Origin: Shimia sp. Alg240-R146
GTDB lineage: Bacteria > Pseudomonadota > Alphaproteobacteria > Rhodobacterales > Rhodobacteraceae
DNA: 64,000 nucleotides
Direction of reading: 5' to 3'
Assembly: GCF_947331465.1 (NCBI RefSeq)
Contig: NZ_CAMZOK010000003.1
Location: forward strand, 496,001 to 560,000
Position 1 is the stretch's first letter. Each line of letters opens with the position of its first letter. Positions 44,641 through 53,268 of this stretch are shown here, in pieces. The notes below the pieces were generated by a model. It had not been told where the DNA came from, did not search any database, and saw only the letters and a program-made list of their open reading frames with translations. Position numbers and translations under genes: made by a program.

Positions 44641-45624
44641 TTAGCCGACCTTCATCACGATTTTGCCGATGTGGCCGCTGCTTTCCATGCGCTGATGTGC
44701 CTGAACTGCCGTTTCCAGCGTGAATTCGCTGTCCATCACCGGCGCCACGCGGCCTGCATCCAACAAAGGCCAGACATGTTCCGCGAGGCTTCCCGCAATC
44801 CGCGCCTTGGCAAGATCGCTCTGCGGGCGCAGCGTGCTGCCGGTGATAGTCAGGCGCCGCATCATAACCTGTGCGAAATTCAGATCCACCTGAGGGCCTT
44901 GCAGGAACGCGATCTGCACAAGCCGCCCGTCATCGGCCAACGCTTTGACGTTTCGTTTGATATAATCGCCACCCACCATATCGAGGATCAGATCGGCACC
45001 GCCTTCGGCCCGCATCACATCGACGTAATCCTCAGAGCGGTAGTTGATTGCCTTCTCCGCACCCAGTTTCTCGCAGGCTGCGCATTTCTCATCTGATCCG
45101 GCTGTCGCGAACACCCGCGCGCCAAGCACATTTGCCAACTGGATCGCCGTTGTGCCAATCCCGCTTGAGCCGCCATGCACCAAAAACCGCTCACCGGCCT
45201 TTAGCCCGCCACGCTGAAACACGTTGGACCAGACTGTGAAAAAAGTTTCCGGCAAACAGGCCGCTTCGCGCAATCCCATACCACGCGGCACAGGCAGGCA
45301 ATGGGCTGCGGGTGTCAGCGCATATTCGGCATAGCCACCACCGGGCAACAGGGCGCAAACCTCATCGCCTTCGGCCCACTCCGCGACGCCTTCGCCCACT
45401 GCAGCAATGGTGCCGGACGCTTCCAGACCCGGAAGATCCGAGGCATTTGAGGGCGGTGCATAAAGCCCCGCGCGTTGCAGCACATCGGGACGGTTCACAC
45501 CGGCATAAGCGATTTTCAGCAGCACTTCGCCGGGTCCGGGTTGCGGGATGGGGCGGTCGGTAAGCTCAAGCACCTCCGCCGGTCCGGGTTTGGAAATTTC
45601 CACGGCGCGCATCATGCTGCTCAT
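44641..45624 (-). CDS. NAD(P)H quinone oxidoreductase, PIG3/QOR type
   Basis: A 327-residue zinc-free medium-chain dehydrogenase/reductase. The nucleotide-binding block LVHGGSSGIGTTAIQLANVLGA and the N-terminal GVNRPDVLQRAGLY match the TP53I3/PIG3-like quinone reductase subfamily. It reduces quinones with NADPH by one-electron steps in known members. ATG 45624 is chosen for GAGGACA upstream. A 100-base gap separates it from coq9 on the same strand, so cotranscription with that quinone-biosynthesis gene is possible. Confidence 0.9.
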   Translation of the reverse strand: MSSMMRAVEISKPGPAEVLELTDRPIPQPGPGEVLLKIAYAGVNRPDVLQRAGLYAPPSNASDLPGLEASGTIAAVGEGVAEWAEGDEVCALLPGGGYAEYALTPAAHCLPVPRGMGLREAACLPETFFTVWSNVFQRGGLKAGERFLVHGGSSGIGTTAIQLANVLGARVFATAGSDEKCAACEKLGAEKAINYRSEDYVDVMRAEGGADLILDMVGGDYIKRNVKALADDGRLVQIAFLQGPQVDLNFAQVMMRRLTITGSTLRPQSDLAKARIAGSLAEHVWPLLDAGRVAPVMDSEFTLETAVQAHQRMESSGHIGKIVMKVG

Positions 45625-45724
45625 CTTGTGTCCTCGGCCAAAGTGATCGTTGCCCGCAGGTGTAGCACCGCGACGCGCGCAAGGAACAGAGACTTTTGGA
45701 CAAGACCTCAAACGGATCGCTGCG

Positions 45725-46417
45725 TCAGCGGCGCGGCGGGGTCCAGCTGCCAGGCATCCCTTCTGGCGCCTTGGGCGCACGGATACGCTCAAGCATGTCC
45801 AACGGCGCAGCCATCATCTTGCCGATCGGGCTGCCTTTGAACTGGGCCTTGGTCTTTTCAAACTGCATCACGTTCTCGATCCGCCGATCCAGAAAGGCCC
45901 AGGTTGCCGTGTTGCTTTCGCTGTCGTCCCCCAGCCAGTAAAGAACTGTGGAGCCGTAAACCGCACTCAGTGTCGCGCGTTTGGAATACCAGTTGAAATC
46001 CCGCGAAGTGTCGCCGATCGCGGTCCAGATCGCATCGCAAGTGCCCCAAATCAGCTCTGCGCCCTGCGCGGCATGCTGCGGCAAAGCGAACAACGTGGTG
46101 CCACGACGTATGACTTCCCGATCGGGGCAAATCTCCAGCCGCTTGCGCACCGCGAAGGTGATCTTTTCGCGGATTTTCATCGCGTCCAGATCCGCCTCTG
46201 CCAGCGCGTCGCGCATCAACGAATCGCCGCGCTTGTGATAGGCCACTGCCAGATCGACCGCGCCCCGCGGGCACAGCGCCCGCGCTACAGTCGCGTCAAT
46301 ACCGGTGTCTGTCACTGCCGCCGCATAGGTGGCCTCGGACCAACCATCAAAGGGCACATGCATCTCTGCGGCCTCAAGCAGGCGGGTTTTCAGATCGCTT
46401 TCGGGGGCATCGGACAT
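45725..46417 (-). CDS. coq9: COQ9 family ubiquinone biosynthesis protein
   Basis: A 230-residue protein of the COQ9 family, a lipid-binding TetR-like fold that presents ubiquinone intermediates to the hydroxylase Coq7. The N-terminus LLEAAEMHVPFDGWSEATYAAA recalls the TetR helix-turn-helix, and the C-terminal half has the COQ9 block SAVYGSTVLYWLGDDSESNTATWAFLDRRI in two parts. ATG 46417 is chosen for CGGAGAA upstream. It is divergent from rpsU, an arrangement I recall from other roseobacters. Confidence 0.9.
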   Translation of the reverse strand: MSDAPESDLKTRLLEAAEMHVPFDGWSEATYAAAVTDTGIDATVARALCPRGAVDLAVAYHKRGDSLMRDALAEADLDAMKIREKITFAVRKRLEICPDREVIRRGTTLFALPQHAAQGAELIWGTCDAIWTAIGDTSRDFNWYSKRATLSAVYGSTVLYWLGDDSESNTATWAFLDRRIENVMQFEKTKAQFKGSPIGKMMAAPLDMLERIRAPKAPEGMPGSWTPPRR

Positions 46418-46468
46418 GGGGTGTTCTCCGGCACAATTTGGCAGGTGATGCTGCACTTGCAGCCATAC

Positions 46469-46497
46469 TAGACAATGTTTGGACCCTTTGCTATACG
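46469..46497 (+). promoter_or_regulatory. probable sigma-70 promoter of rpsU
   Basis: TAGACA (46469-46474), a 17-base spacer and TATACG (46492-46497) form a reasonable housekeeping promoter 55 bases before the start codon. Its position gives a short leader that contains two small hairpins. Confidence 0.5.
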
Positions 46498-46506
46498 GCG
46501 GCTTCC

Positions 46507-46551
46507 TGCAATTTCATTGCAACTCAAACTTAGAAAGGTGGTGAAAACCAC
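46507..46551 (+). promoter_or_regulatory. structured rpsU leader with GNRA hairpin abutting the start codon
   Basis: Hairpin A is TGCAAT-TTC-ATTGCA (46507-46521). Hairpin B is GTGGT-GAAA-ACCAC (46538-46551), a 5-bp stem with a GAAA tetraloop whose last base directly precedes the ATG. The Shine-Dalgarno site AAAGG (46534-46538) touches its 5' side. Folding B would alter the spacing between Shine-Dalgarno and start codon, which suggests translational control. The function is inferred. Confidence 0.5.
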
Positions 46552-46758
46552 ATGCAGGTTAGTGTTCGTGACAACAATGTCGATCAGGCGCTCCGCGCTC
46601 TGAAGAAAAAGCTGCAGCGTGAAGGCGTATTCCGCGAAATGAAGCTCAAGCAACATTTCGAGAAGCCGTCCGAGAAAAAAGCGCGCGAGAAAGCTGAAGC
46701 TATCCGTCGTGCCCGTAAATTGGCACGTAAGAAACTCCAGCGCGAAGGTCTGCTCTAA
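46552..46758 (+). CDS. rpsU: 30S ribosomal protein S21
   Basis: A 68-residue basic ribosomal protein. [25 protein letters not shown] is the family N-terminus, followed by [24 protein letters not shown] and a Lys/Arg-rich tail, typical of alphaproteobacterial S21. It binds the small subunit near the anti-Shine-Dalgarno region. It is a single-gene unit with its own promoter, a structured leader and a strong terminator. Confidence 0.97.
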   Translation: MQVSVRDNNVDQALRALKKKLQREGVFREMKLKQHFEKPSEKKAREKAEAIRRARKLARKKLQREGLL

Positions 46759-46794
46759 GCACCCTTTGATCCAGCTTTGGACACAAGAAGTTAC

Positions 46795-46831
46795 AACCCC
46801 CGAAGCCTCGGTTTCGGGGGTTTGTTTTTTT
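46795..46831 (+). terminator. intrinsic terminator of rpsU
   Basis: A 10-bp stem AACCCCCGAA/TTCGGGGGTT encloses a short loop and leads into TTGTTTTTTT. Confidence 0.94.
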
Positions 46832-46901
46832 CGGCGACGGACCGCCGACGTCCCCCCGTATAACTGTGGCCCTTCACGGAAAAACCGATCAGAGAGCCCT
46901 T

Positions 46902-47987
46902 ATGACACTTTTGCCTGATAAAACCGTGCTGAACCGCTACTTGCCCACGATCCTTTTTGCGGTCATCGCTGCAGGTGTGGTCGGCGCGTTTTATGGCTAC
47001 ATCATGTCCCAGATCGTGGGGCGCGACTTCTCCGCCAAGGTGCTGATGTGGGGCGCAAGCCGCGGCATCTTTGTCGCGCTTGCCGTGCTGACACTGGAAC
47101 TTTTGGTGCATCGCGGCCCTGTACAGCGCCGGATGCGCGCGATGGCCTTTGTGCCCGCCTTTATCCTGCGCTCGATCATCACCTCAACCCACCTTATCGC
47201 CGCCCTCGCGCTCAGCCACTGGCTCTATTCACCGGACTGGGCCAACTTCTGGATGTGGGTACAACGTGGCCTGCCACGCGATTTTTTCTTTGCCGCTAGC
47301 ACCGCGTTTGTCGTGCAGCTGATCCTCCAGTCAAAACGGCTTGTAGGCGGCCGGACCCTGCGCCACTTCCTGATGGGGCGCTACAACCGCCCGGTACAGG
47401 AAGACCGCATTTTTGTGTTGGCCGATCTGGTGGGGTTCACCGCCATGGCCGACAAGCTGGGCAATCAGCGCAGCCTCGAGCTGGTATCGGGCTTCTTTCT
47501 GGATCTCGACCCGACGATCCACAATTACGGCGCCATGATCCACAACTATGTCGGCGACGAAGTTGTCATGAGCTGGCGCGACCGCGGCAGTGTCAAAAAT
47601 GGCCGCGCCGTGCGCTGTGTGCGCGATATGATCGCAAAAACCGCTGAAGTGCAGGCAAAATACCTCGACACATTCGGCGTCGCCCCCACCCTGCGCATCG
47701 GCATGGCGGCGGGTCCCGTCGCCGTTGGTGAATGCGGTTGGGAAAAACGGCAAGTGATCTATATCGGCGACACAATCAACACCGCCAAGCGGCTTCAGGA
47801 TGCCTGCAAACCCTATGGCGTGTCTGTAATGACCGACGCCGACACCTTGGCTCGTATGGACATGCCTGACCAAATGACGGTCACGGAAATGGGTCGCACC
47901 ACACTCAGGGGGCGCGAAACAGAGACCCTGATGATGGCGCTCGGCAAAGACACTGGTCCCTATTCTCTGCCCGCTTTGGGAAACTGA
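46902..47987 (+). CDS. membrane-bound adenylate/guanylate cyclase domain protein
   Basis: A 361-residue protein with four predicted N-terminal membrane helices (residues about 12-125) and a C-terminal class III nucleotide cyclase domain. Catalytic elements are intact: metal-binding Asp175 in FVLADLVGFTAM and Asp219 in YVGDEVVMSW, and transition-state Asn293 and Arg297 in YIGDTINTAKRL. It probably makes cAMP at the inner membrane. ATG 46902 is preferred over a GTG 12 codons upstream. No receptor or cAMP-effector gene is adjacent. Confidence 0.88.
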   Translation: MTLLPDKTVLNRYLPTILFAVIAAGVVGAFYGYIMSQIVGRDFSAKVLMWGASRGIFVALAVLTLELLVHRGPVQRRMRAMAFVPAFILRSIITSTHLIAALALSHWLYSPDWANFWMWVQRGLPRDFFFAASTAFVVQLILQSKRLVGGRTLRHFLMGRYNRPVQEDRIFVLADLVGFTAMADKLGNQRSLELVSGFFLDLDPTIHNYGAMIHNYVGDEVVMSWRDRGSVKNGRAVRCVRDMIAKTAEVQAKYLDTFGVAPTLRIGMAAGPVAVGECGWEKRQVIYIGDTINTAKRLQDACKPYGVSVMTDADTLARMDMPDQMTVTEMGRTTLRGRETETLMMALGKDTGPYSLPALGN

Positions 47988-48057
47988 TCCCGCCCCCCTG
48001 TCAATCCGCGCAGATGCGCTTAGATTGGGCGCAACAACACGCAAACAGGGTACTTAC

Positions 48058-48927
48058 ATGACCGATACATACACGCCCCCCAAAGTCTGGACATGGGACT
48101 CGGAAAGTGGCGGCAAATTCGCCAGTATCAACCGCCCCATCGCAGGCCCGACCCAAGACAAAGACCTGCCGCGCGGCGAACATCCCTTTCAGCTTTATTC
48201 CTTGGCCACGCCCAACGGCGTCAAAGTCACTGTGATGTTCGAAGAGTTGTTGGCGGCCGGTCACACCGGCGCGGAATATGACGCCTATCTGGCGAACATC
48301 AGCGAGGGCGATCAGTTCGGCTCCGGCTTTGTCGACGTGAACCCGAACTCCAAAATTCCGGCGTTGATGGATGTGTCCGGCGACAAAGAAGTCCGCGTTT
48401 TTGAAAGCGGCGCGATCCTGCTGCATCTTGCCGAGAAATTTGACGCCTTCCTTGGTCCCAAGGAAAACCGCGCCGAAATGATCAGCTGGCTGTTCTGGCA
48501 AATGGGCAGCGCGCCTTATCTGGGTGGCGGCTTTGGCCATTTCTACGCCTATGCACCGGAGAAATGGGAATACCCGATCAACCGCTTTGCCATGGAAACC
48601 AAACGCCAACTTGACGTATTGAACCGCCAATTGGCCGACAACAAGTTCATCGCAGGCGACGACTACACCATCGCCGATATTGCGATTTGGTCCTGGTACG
48701 GCCAGCTTGTACTTGGTCGCCTCTACAGCGCGGCGGAGTTCCTCGATGTGGAAAGCTATGAGCACGTGCAACGCTGGGCCAAGGCGATCGACGCGCGTCC
48801 TGCTGTTACGCGCGGCCGCATGGTCAATCGAGCGTGGGGTGAGCCGAACGAGCAGCTGCGCGAACGTCATGCTGCGGAGGACTTCGAAACCCGCACGCAG
48901 GACAAGCTGGAACCAGAAGAGGGCTAG
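48058..48927 (+). CDS. yghU: glutathione-dependent disulfide-bond oxidoreductase, YghU type
   Basis: A 289-residue nu-class glutathione transferase. The long N-terminal arm (SGGKFASINRPIAGPTQDKDLPRGEHPFQLYSLATPNG) is typical of YghU, and the TPNGVKVTVMFEE block holds the glutathione-activating Thr/Asn. VNPNSKIPALMD and VFESGAILLHLAEK complete the thioredoxin-like domain. Known members reduce disulfide bonds using two bound glutathiones. ATG 48058 is chosen over an earlier start 11 codons upstream. Its stop interlocks with the MFS gene stop in CTAG. Confidence 0.92.
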   Translation: MTDTYTPPKVWTWDSESGGKFASINRPIAGPTQDKDLPRGEHPFQLYSLATPNGVKVTVMFEELLAAGHTGAEYDAYLANISEGDQFGSGFVDVNPNSKIPALMDVSGDKEVRVFESGAILLHLAEKFDAFLGPKENRAEMISWLFWQMGSAPYLGGGFGHFYAYAPEKWEYPINRFAMETKRQLDVLNRQLADNKFIAGDDYTIADIAIWSWYGQLVLGRLYSAAEFLDVESYEHVQRWAKAIDARPAVTRGRMVNRAWGEPNEQLRERHAAEDFETRTQDKLEPEEG

Positions 48928-50138
48928 GCCGACCGCGGGCGCATCCGCCCGCTTTCCAGCGCAAACAACAGGAGTGCGGCGCCAAGAGAGAGCGCCGCCC
49001 CCGCCACGGCCACACCGCCATAACCGATGGTCTCCGCAAATCCCGCAAACAAACCTGACGCCACCAGCGTGCCGCCAAAATGCGACATGGAGATCAACGA
49101 ACTGCCCGCACCCGGCCGATGCTCTACCAATGACTGAATGTACCCGACCGGCACCGACAGGATGATGCCCGCGCCGATGCCAAACGGCAGGATTAACCAC
49201 CACGCCGCCGCCATTGATGGCACCACCGCAAGGGCCGCGAAACTGATTGCGTAAATGACTGCTCCGCCCAGAATGACAGACACTCTTGAAAAACGCCTCA
49301 GCAACAGAGCTCCAGCCAACATGACCGGCAGTTCCACCATCGCCACGCCGCCGGAAAACCAGCCGATGTCGCTCTCTTGTCCGCCCAGCCGCGTCACCAC
49401 CAGCAGCCCCAGCAAAATATTATATAGCCCGTTGGCCGAGGTCACAGCCGTGATCAGCCCCAGCCGGACCAGCACCGCAGGCGCCACCACCTCGCGCACC
49501 GCCTCGCCAAACGTCAGGCCCGAACCGCCGCCGTCATCTCCGGTATCTTTGGGCCACATCCGAAAGACCACGGCCAGCACCAGCACATTCGCCACCGCCA
49601 GCGTCCAATAGACCGCCAAAAGGTCCACACCACGCGCCAGCGCCAAGGCCCACAACGGAGGCGTGATCGCAAATGTGCCCGCAAACCCCGCACGCACCAG
49701 CGACAGCCCCACGTCCTTGTCGATCTGCGGATTGCGGTCCGCGGCCACAGCTGCCAGCGCGAAATACTGGGTGAATGTCGTCGCCGCGATTGGGAAAAGC
49801 ACCATATGCACCACCACAAACGCCGCCGCTGTCGGCCAGACTGCCATCAGAATGCCCGCAACGATGCCCACGCCGATACAGGCCAACAAGATCGCGCGAT
49901 ACCGCTGTGTCTGATCCACGATGATGCCGATCACAACTGAGGCGATCACGCTGAATAATGCGCCTGCTGTCACCACAAATGCATAGACCGCGTTGCCGAA
50001 TCCTAGCCGCTCAATTGCGATCACAGATTGGAACGGCGCCACCGAGGCAACAGCCGGCCCCATCAAGAGAATGCAGACAAAAGCGACCCGCAATAGGGGG
50101 TCATTCAAGGCGCGAAGAAAAATCAAAGCGAGATCCAA
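48924..50138 (-). CDS. MFS transporter, sugar-efflux (SetA-like) type
   Basis: A 404-residue protein with twelve predicted membrane helices. The N-terminal segment DPLLRVAFVCILLMGPAVASVAPFQSV resembles the first helix of SetA-type sugar efflux transporters. No in-frame ATG precedes that helix, so translation begins at a TTG: 50138 gives the annotated protein and 50108 is an alternative, neither with a good Shine-Dalgarno site. Substrate unknown. It is divergent from the haloalkane dehalogenase gene and interlocks with yghU at its stop. Confidence 0.82.
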   Translation of the reverse strand: MDLALIFLRALNDPLLRVAFVCILLMGPAVASVAPFQSVIAIERLGFGNAVYAFVVTAGALFSVIASVVIGIIVDQTQRYRAILLACIGVGIVAGILMAVWPTAAAFVVVHMVLFPIAATTFTQYFALAAVAADRNPQIDKDVGLSLVRAGFAGTFAITPPLWALALARGVDLLAVYWTLAVANVLVLAVVFRMWPKDTGDDGGGSGLTFGEAVREVVAPAVLVRLGLITAVTSANGLYNILLGLLVVTRLGGQESDIGWFSGGVAMVELPVMLAGALLLRRFSRVSVILGGAVIYAISFAALAVVPSMAAAWWLILPFGIGAGIILSVPVGYIQSLVEHRPGAGSSLISMSHFGGTLVASGLFAGFAETIGYGGVAVAGAALSLGAALLLFALESGRMRPRSA

Positions 50139-50319
50139 TCAAGGCGCAGCAGGTGCGCCGAGCAAGCAAAACATGACTGTTTGGCGATATCAACTCCGTC
50201 ATTCCCGACGCGGCCCACTTACAAAAGACCCCGCGTCGCGCCCGGTGTGAAACATTGGACAGCACGCGCCGACTTCTGCAGACTTCACAGCAACTCAATT
50301 TGACCAGCCGGAGACTGAC

Positions 50320-51225
50320 ATGGATTTTCTGCGCACACCCGAAGACCGTTTCAACGGCCTGCCAAACTACGACTTTGCCGCCAATTACAAAACCATCGAC
50401 GACACCGATGGCGGCAAGTTGCGCGTGCATTATCTGGACGAAGGCCCAAGCGACGCGAACCCCATCCTTGTGATGCACGGCGAGCCGACGTGGTGCTATC
50501 TCTACCGCCACATGATCCCGATCTTCGCGGATGCCGGCCATCGCGTCGTCGCGCCCGATCTGGTTGGGTTTGGCCGCTCCGACAAACCCACCAAACGCAC
50601 GGATTACACCTATCAGCGCCATGTCGACTGGATGAGCGACTGGCTTAGGCAGGTCGATCTGACAAACATCACTCTGGTCTGTCAGGACTGGGGCGGTCTA
50701 ATCGGCCTGCGCCTTGTGGCCGCCATGCCCGAACGGTTCGCCCGCGTCGTGGTTGCCAACACCGCACTGCCGACGGGCGACCAACCTATGGGCAAAGCCT
50801 TTGAGGGCTGGCGCGAGTTTTCGCAAACGACGCCCATCTTCAACACCGGCAAAATCGTCTACGGCGGCACCACCTCCAAACTGACCGAGGCCGAAGTGGC
50901 CGCCTACGACGCGCCCTTCCCGGACGAAACCTACAAAGAAGGCGCGCGTCAGTTCCCGATGTTGGTCCCAGCCAGCCCCGACGACCCAGCGGCGCAACCC
51001 AACCGCGACGCTTGGAAAGTGCTGATGGGGCTGGACATCCCCGTGCTGACCGCCTTTGGCTCTGATGACAAGATCATGGCGGGCGTGGACAAGGTCTTCC
51101 AGAAATTGATGCCCGGCGCGGCGGATCAGCCCCACACCATCCTCGAAGGTGGCAACCACTTCCTGCAAGAAGATGTCGGCGCTGAGTTGGCGCAGGTGAC
51201 ACTCGACCTCATCGAACGGACATAA
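50320..51225 (+). CDS. dhlA: haloalkane dehalogenase
   Basis: A 301-residue alpha/beta-hydrolase of haloalkane dehalogenase subfamily I. The nucleophile Asp123 lies in CQDWGG, followed by the halide-binding Trp124. The oxyanion motif is HGEPTW (53-58), the catalytic acid is probably Asp250 in GSDDKIMAG, and the base is His280 in GGNHFLQED. It hydrolyses carbon-halogen bonds to alcohols; marine bacteria may meet natural haloalkanes. No haloacid dehalogenase is adjacent. The symbol follows the family; the true substrate is unknown. Confidence 0.9.
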   Translation: MDFLRTPEDRFNGLPNYDFAANYKTIDDTDGGKLRVHYLDEGPSDANPILVMHGEPTWCYLYRHMIPIFADAGHRVVAPDLVGFGRSDKPTKRTDYTYQRHVDWMSDWLRQVDLTNITLVCQDWGGLIGLRLVAAMPERFARVVVANTALPTGDQPMGKAFEGWREFSQTTPIFNTGKIVYGGTTSKLTEAEVAAYDAPFPDETYKEGARQFPMLVPASPDDPAAQPNRDAWKVLMGLDIPVLTAFGSDDKIMAGVDKVFQKLMPGAADQPHTILEGGNHFLQEDVGAELAQVTLDLIERT

Positions 51226-51311
51226 ACTCATAACATCCCGTAAAACCGGACTTTCCCGCTGTTGGGCATTCCTCTAGGTTGTATCCAATTGCATTCAAAG
51301 AGGTTTTCCCG

Positions 51312-51947
51312 ATGGCATGGTCCGAAATTCTGACGTTTTCCTTTGTCGCAGCGCTTCTGGTCATGTCCCCCGGCCCCAACAGCGTGCTGATCGCCAAAAC
51401 CGTACCCACCTCGGGCCGCAGCGCGGGCTTTGCCAATGTCGCCGGATTTGTTGCCGCCTTCTACCTGCACGGCGCCATGTCCGTGCTCGGCATCTCGATC
51501 CTTCTGATGCAATCCGCGCTCGCCTTTTCCGTCGTAAAATACCTCGGCGCGGCCTATCTCTGCTGGATTGGCATCAAAGCCCTGATCGCGGCCTTCCGCG
51601 GCGTGGAACCTGCCGCAAGCACCGCCCCCGCCAAACGCAAACGCACCCTTGCCAAAGCCTTCACCGAAGGCTTCCTCACCAACGCGCTCAACCCGAAGGT
51701 CTCGATGTTTTACCTCGCCGCCTTCCCGCAGTTCATCACGCTGGGCGAAACCACCGCGGCTGCGTCTTTCCTGCTCGTGTTCATCCACTCGATGATCAAC
51801 GCGCTGTGGTTTGGCGCCATGGTCCTGTTGCTCGCGCGCCTGTCGCAGGCCGCCCAAAACCCCCGCTTCCAGCGCTGGCTCAAAGGTGTGACTGGCGTTG
51901 TCTTCCTCGGCTTCGGCGCCAAACTCGCCACCATGCGCGCGACGTAA
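51312..51947 (+). CDS. LysE family amino-acid exporter
   Basis: A 211-residue membrane protein with six predicted helices. The motif MSPGPNSVLIAKT near the N-terminus and FLTNALNPKVSMFYLAAFPQF in the middle are diagnostic of LysE/RhtB exporters, which expel amino acids or derivatives by proton exchange. ATG 51312 is chosen for AGAGG upstream. The following lipoprotein gene starts 18 bases later, so the two may be cotranscribed. Confidence 0.92.
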   Translation: MAWSEILTFSFVAALLVMSPGPNSVLIAKTVPTSGRSAGFANVAGFVAAFYLHGAMSVLGISILLMQSALAFSVVKYLGAAYLCWIGIKALIAAFRGVEPAASTAPAKRKRTLAKAFTEGFLTNALNPKVSMFYLAAFPQFITLGETTAAASFLLVFIHSMINALWFGAMVLLLARLSQAAQNPRFQRWLKGVTGVVFLGFGAKLATMRAT

Positions 51948-51964
51948 CCCCACAAACGCAACAG

Positions 51965-52417
51965 ATGAAAATTTCCAAAATGACCCAGACCCACCTTATC
52001 GCTACCTTCACGGTTGCAATTCTCCTGATGTCCTGCGCGACCGCCCCCCAACCCGCGGGTGAGGCCGCGGTGTTTGACGTCTCCGCACGCACGTCAGACG
52101 GCCGCGCCCTGACCGGTCTCTCCGTCTTCCGACCGGGCCAGCCCGACGCCTTCTGCATGCGCAACAAGACACTTGCCTGCAAAGGTGAAATCCCGTTTTC
52201 CACACGCCCCGGCGCGGAAATTTCCTTCCCTTTCACCTGTGACGATGGCACCGAGGGCTTTGGCACCATGTATCGCAAGCAGGTCGGCCGCCTGATCATC
52301 CCGACCCACGGGAAGGCAAGTTTTGACAGCGGGATCACGGCCGATGTCGCCGTTTCCCTAAACCGCCGCACCAAAGGCGAGACTTTCGAAGACATCGAAG
52401 CTTGCAACAGGCTCTAG
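51965..52417 (+). CDS. hypothetical lipoprotein
   Basis: A 150-residue protein with an N-terminal hydrophobic segment and lipobox LMSC, so it is probably lipidated. The mature part contains FDVSARTSDGRALTGLSVFRPG, a CMRNKTLACKGEI Cys pair, and FTCDDGTEGFGTMYRK, and looks like a small beta domain. No family recognised. ATG 51965 or ATG 51980 may be the start. It ends tail-to-tail with the carbamoyltransferase-like gene, the two stop codons sharing CTAG (52414-52417). Confidence 0.72.
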   Translation: MKISKMTQTHLIATFTVAILLMSCATAPQPAGEAAVFDVSARTSDGRALTGLSVFRPGQPDAFCMRNKTLACKGEIPFSTRPGAEISFPFTCDDGTEGFGTMYRKQVGRLIIPTHGKASFDSGITADVAVSLNRRTKGETFEDIEACNRL

Positions 52418-53268
52418 TTTAGAGCCGCCACCATCATCGCATTTTGAACATGCATCAGGTACGCCTTCGCTGGTGTCGCCACGCACGCCTCGTGCACCAT
52501 CGCCGCCGCGTCTACTTCTTCCCCACGGGTCACAGGCGGGCAAGGAATGAACAGAACATCAGACCGGCAGCGATCCAACAGCGCGCCGGTCACCGCATAC
52601 CCGGGCACCTTCTGACCTGCCGCCATCGCCCAGCAATCAGTGACGATCACGTCCGCGTCCCAAAACGCCGTTTCATCCTGCGTCACCACACAACCAGCCG
52701 GCAATTCCTCCGCGCTAAATCCCTGCGCTGCCGGACACCATTGCGTCACCGAAATCGGCAAGACCCGCGCCGCTTCCAGCCAGGACCGCGCGATATTGCC
52801 CTTCGGTCCCGCAACCACAACCTTCAGCCCGTCCAAAGCCCCCCGTTGCGACAAAACGAAGGCCAGATCGCCCAGCACCTCGCAGGGATGGTTGTCATGG
52901 GTGCGCAAGTTCACCACTGGAAAATCCGCCGCCTCGGCAAATACCTGCAATTGCGACAGCCGCGGCGTGCGCACTGCCATCAGGTCGCACCAATTGCCCA
53001 GATACCCCGCCAGATCCTCGACGGCCTCACCACCCTCAAGCGTCGCGCCCGTGTCGACACAGACCGCCCCCATCTCTGCTGCACCAAACTTCAGCGCAGT
53101 CGGATTGCGCCACCCCGGCAGTTCGGCAATCAACCCGATCCGCCGCCCCTTGAGCGCCGCCGGCATCCGCCGCGCGTCCCAATCACGTGCCATTTGCAAA
53201 GACCGATCCAACACCGCCTCCACACCGGCGCGAGCCAGATCATCCACCCGTAGAAGATGCGTCACCAT
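52414..53268 (-). CDS. ornithine-carbamoyltransferase-like protein lacking the carbamoyl-phosphate loop
   Basis: A 284-residue protein with the overall aspartate/ornithine carbamoyltransferase layout, but the STRTR carbamoyl-phosphate loop is replaced by Gly52-Trp-Arg-Asn-Pro56 in ELPGWRNPTALKFGAAEMG. The HPxQ motif reads HPCE (127-130), HCLP reads PCPP with Cys243 kept, and the C-terminal Arg (NRMH in OTC) is Leu (YLMH). Carbamoyl transfer is therefore doubtful; it may bind another ligand. Its ATG overlaps the stop of the upstream GMC oxidoreductase gene (TGATG type), so the two are coupled. The identities are my own alignment by eye. Confidence 0.78.
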   Translation of the reverse strand: MVTHLLRVDDLARAGVEAVLDRSLQMARDWDARRMPAALKGRRIGLIAELPGWRNPTALKFGAAEMGAVCVDTGATLEGGEAVEDLAGYLGNWCDLMAVRTPRLSQLQVFAEAADFPVVNLRTHDNHPCEVLGDLAFVLSQRGALDGLKVVVAGPKGNIARSWLEAARVLPISVTQWCPAAQGFSAEELPAGCVVTQDETAFWDADVIVTDCWAMAAGQKVPGYAVTGALLDRCRSDVLFIPCPPVTRGEEVDAAAMVHEACVATPAKAYLMHVQNAMMVAALN

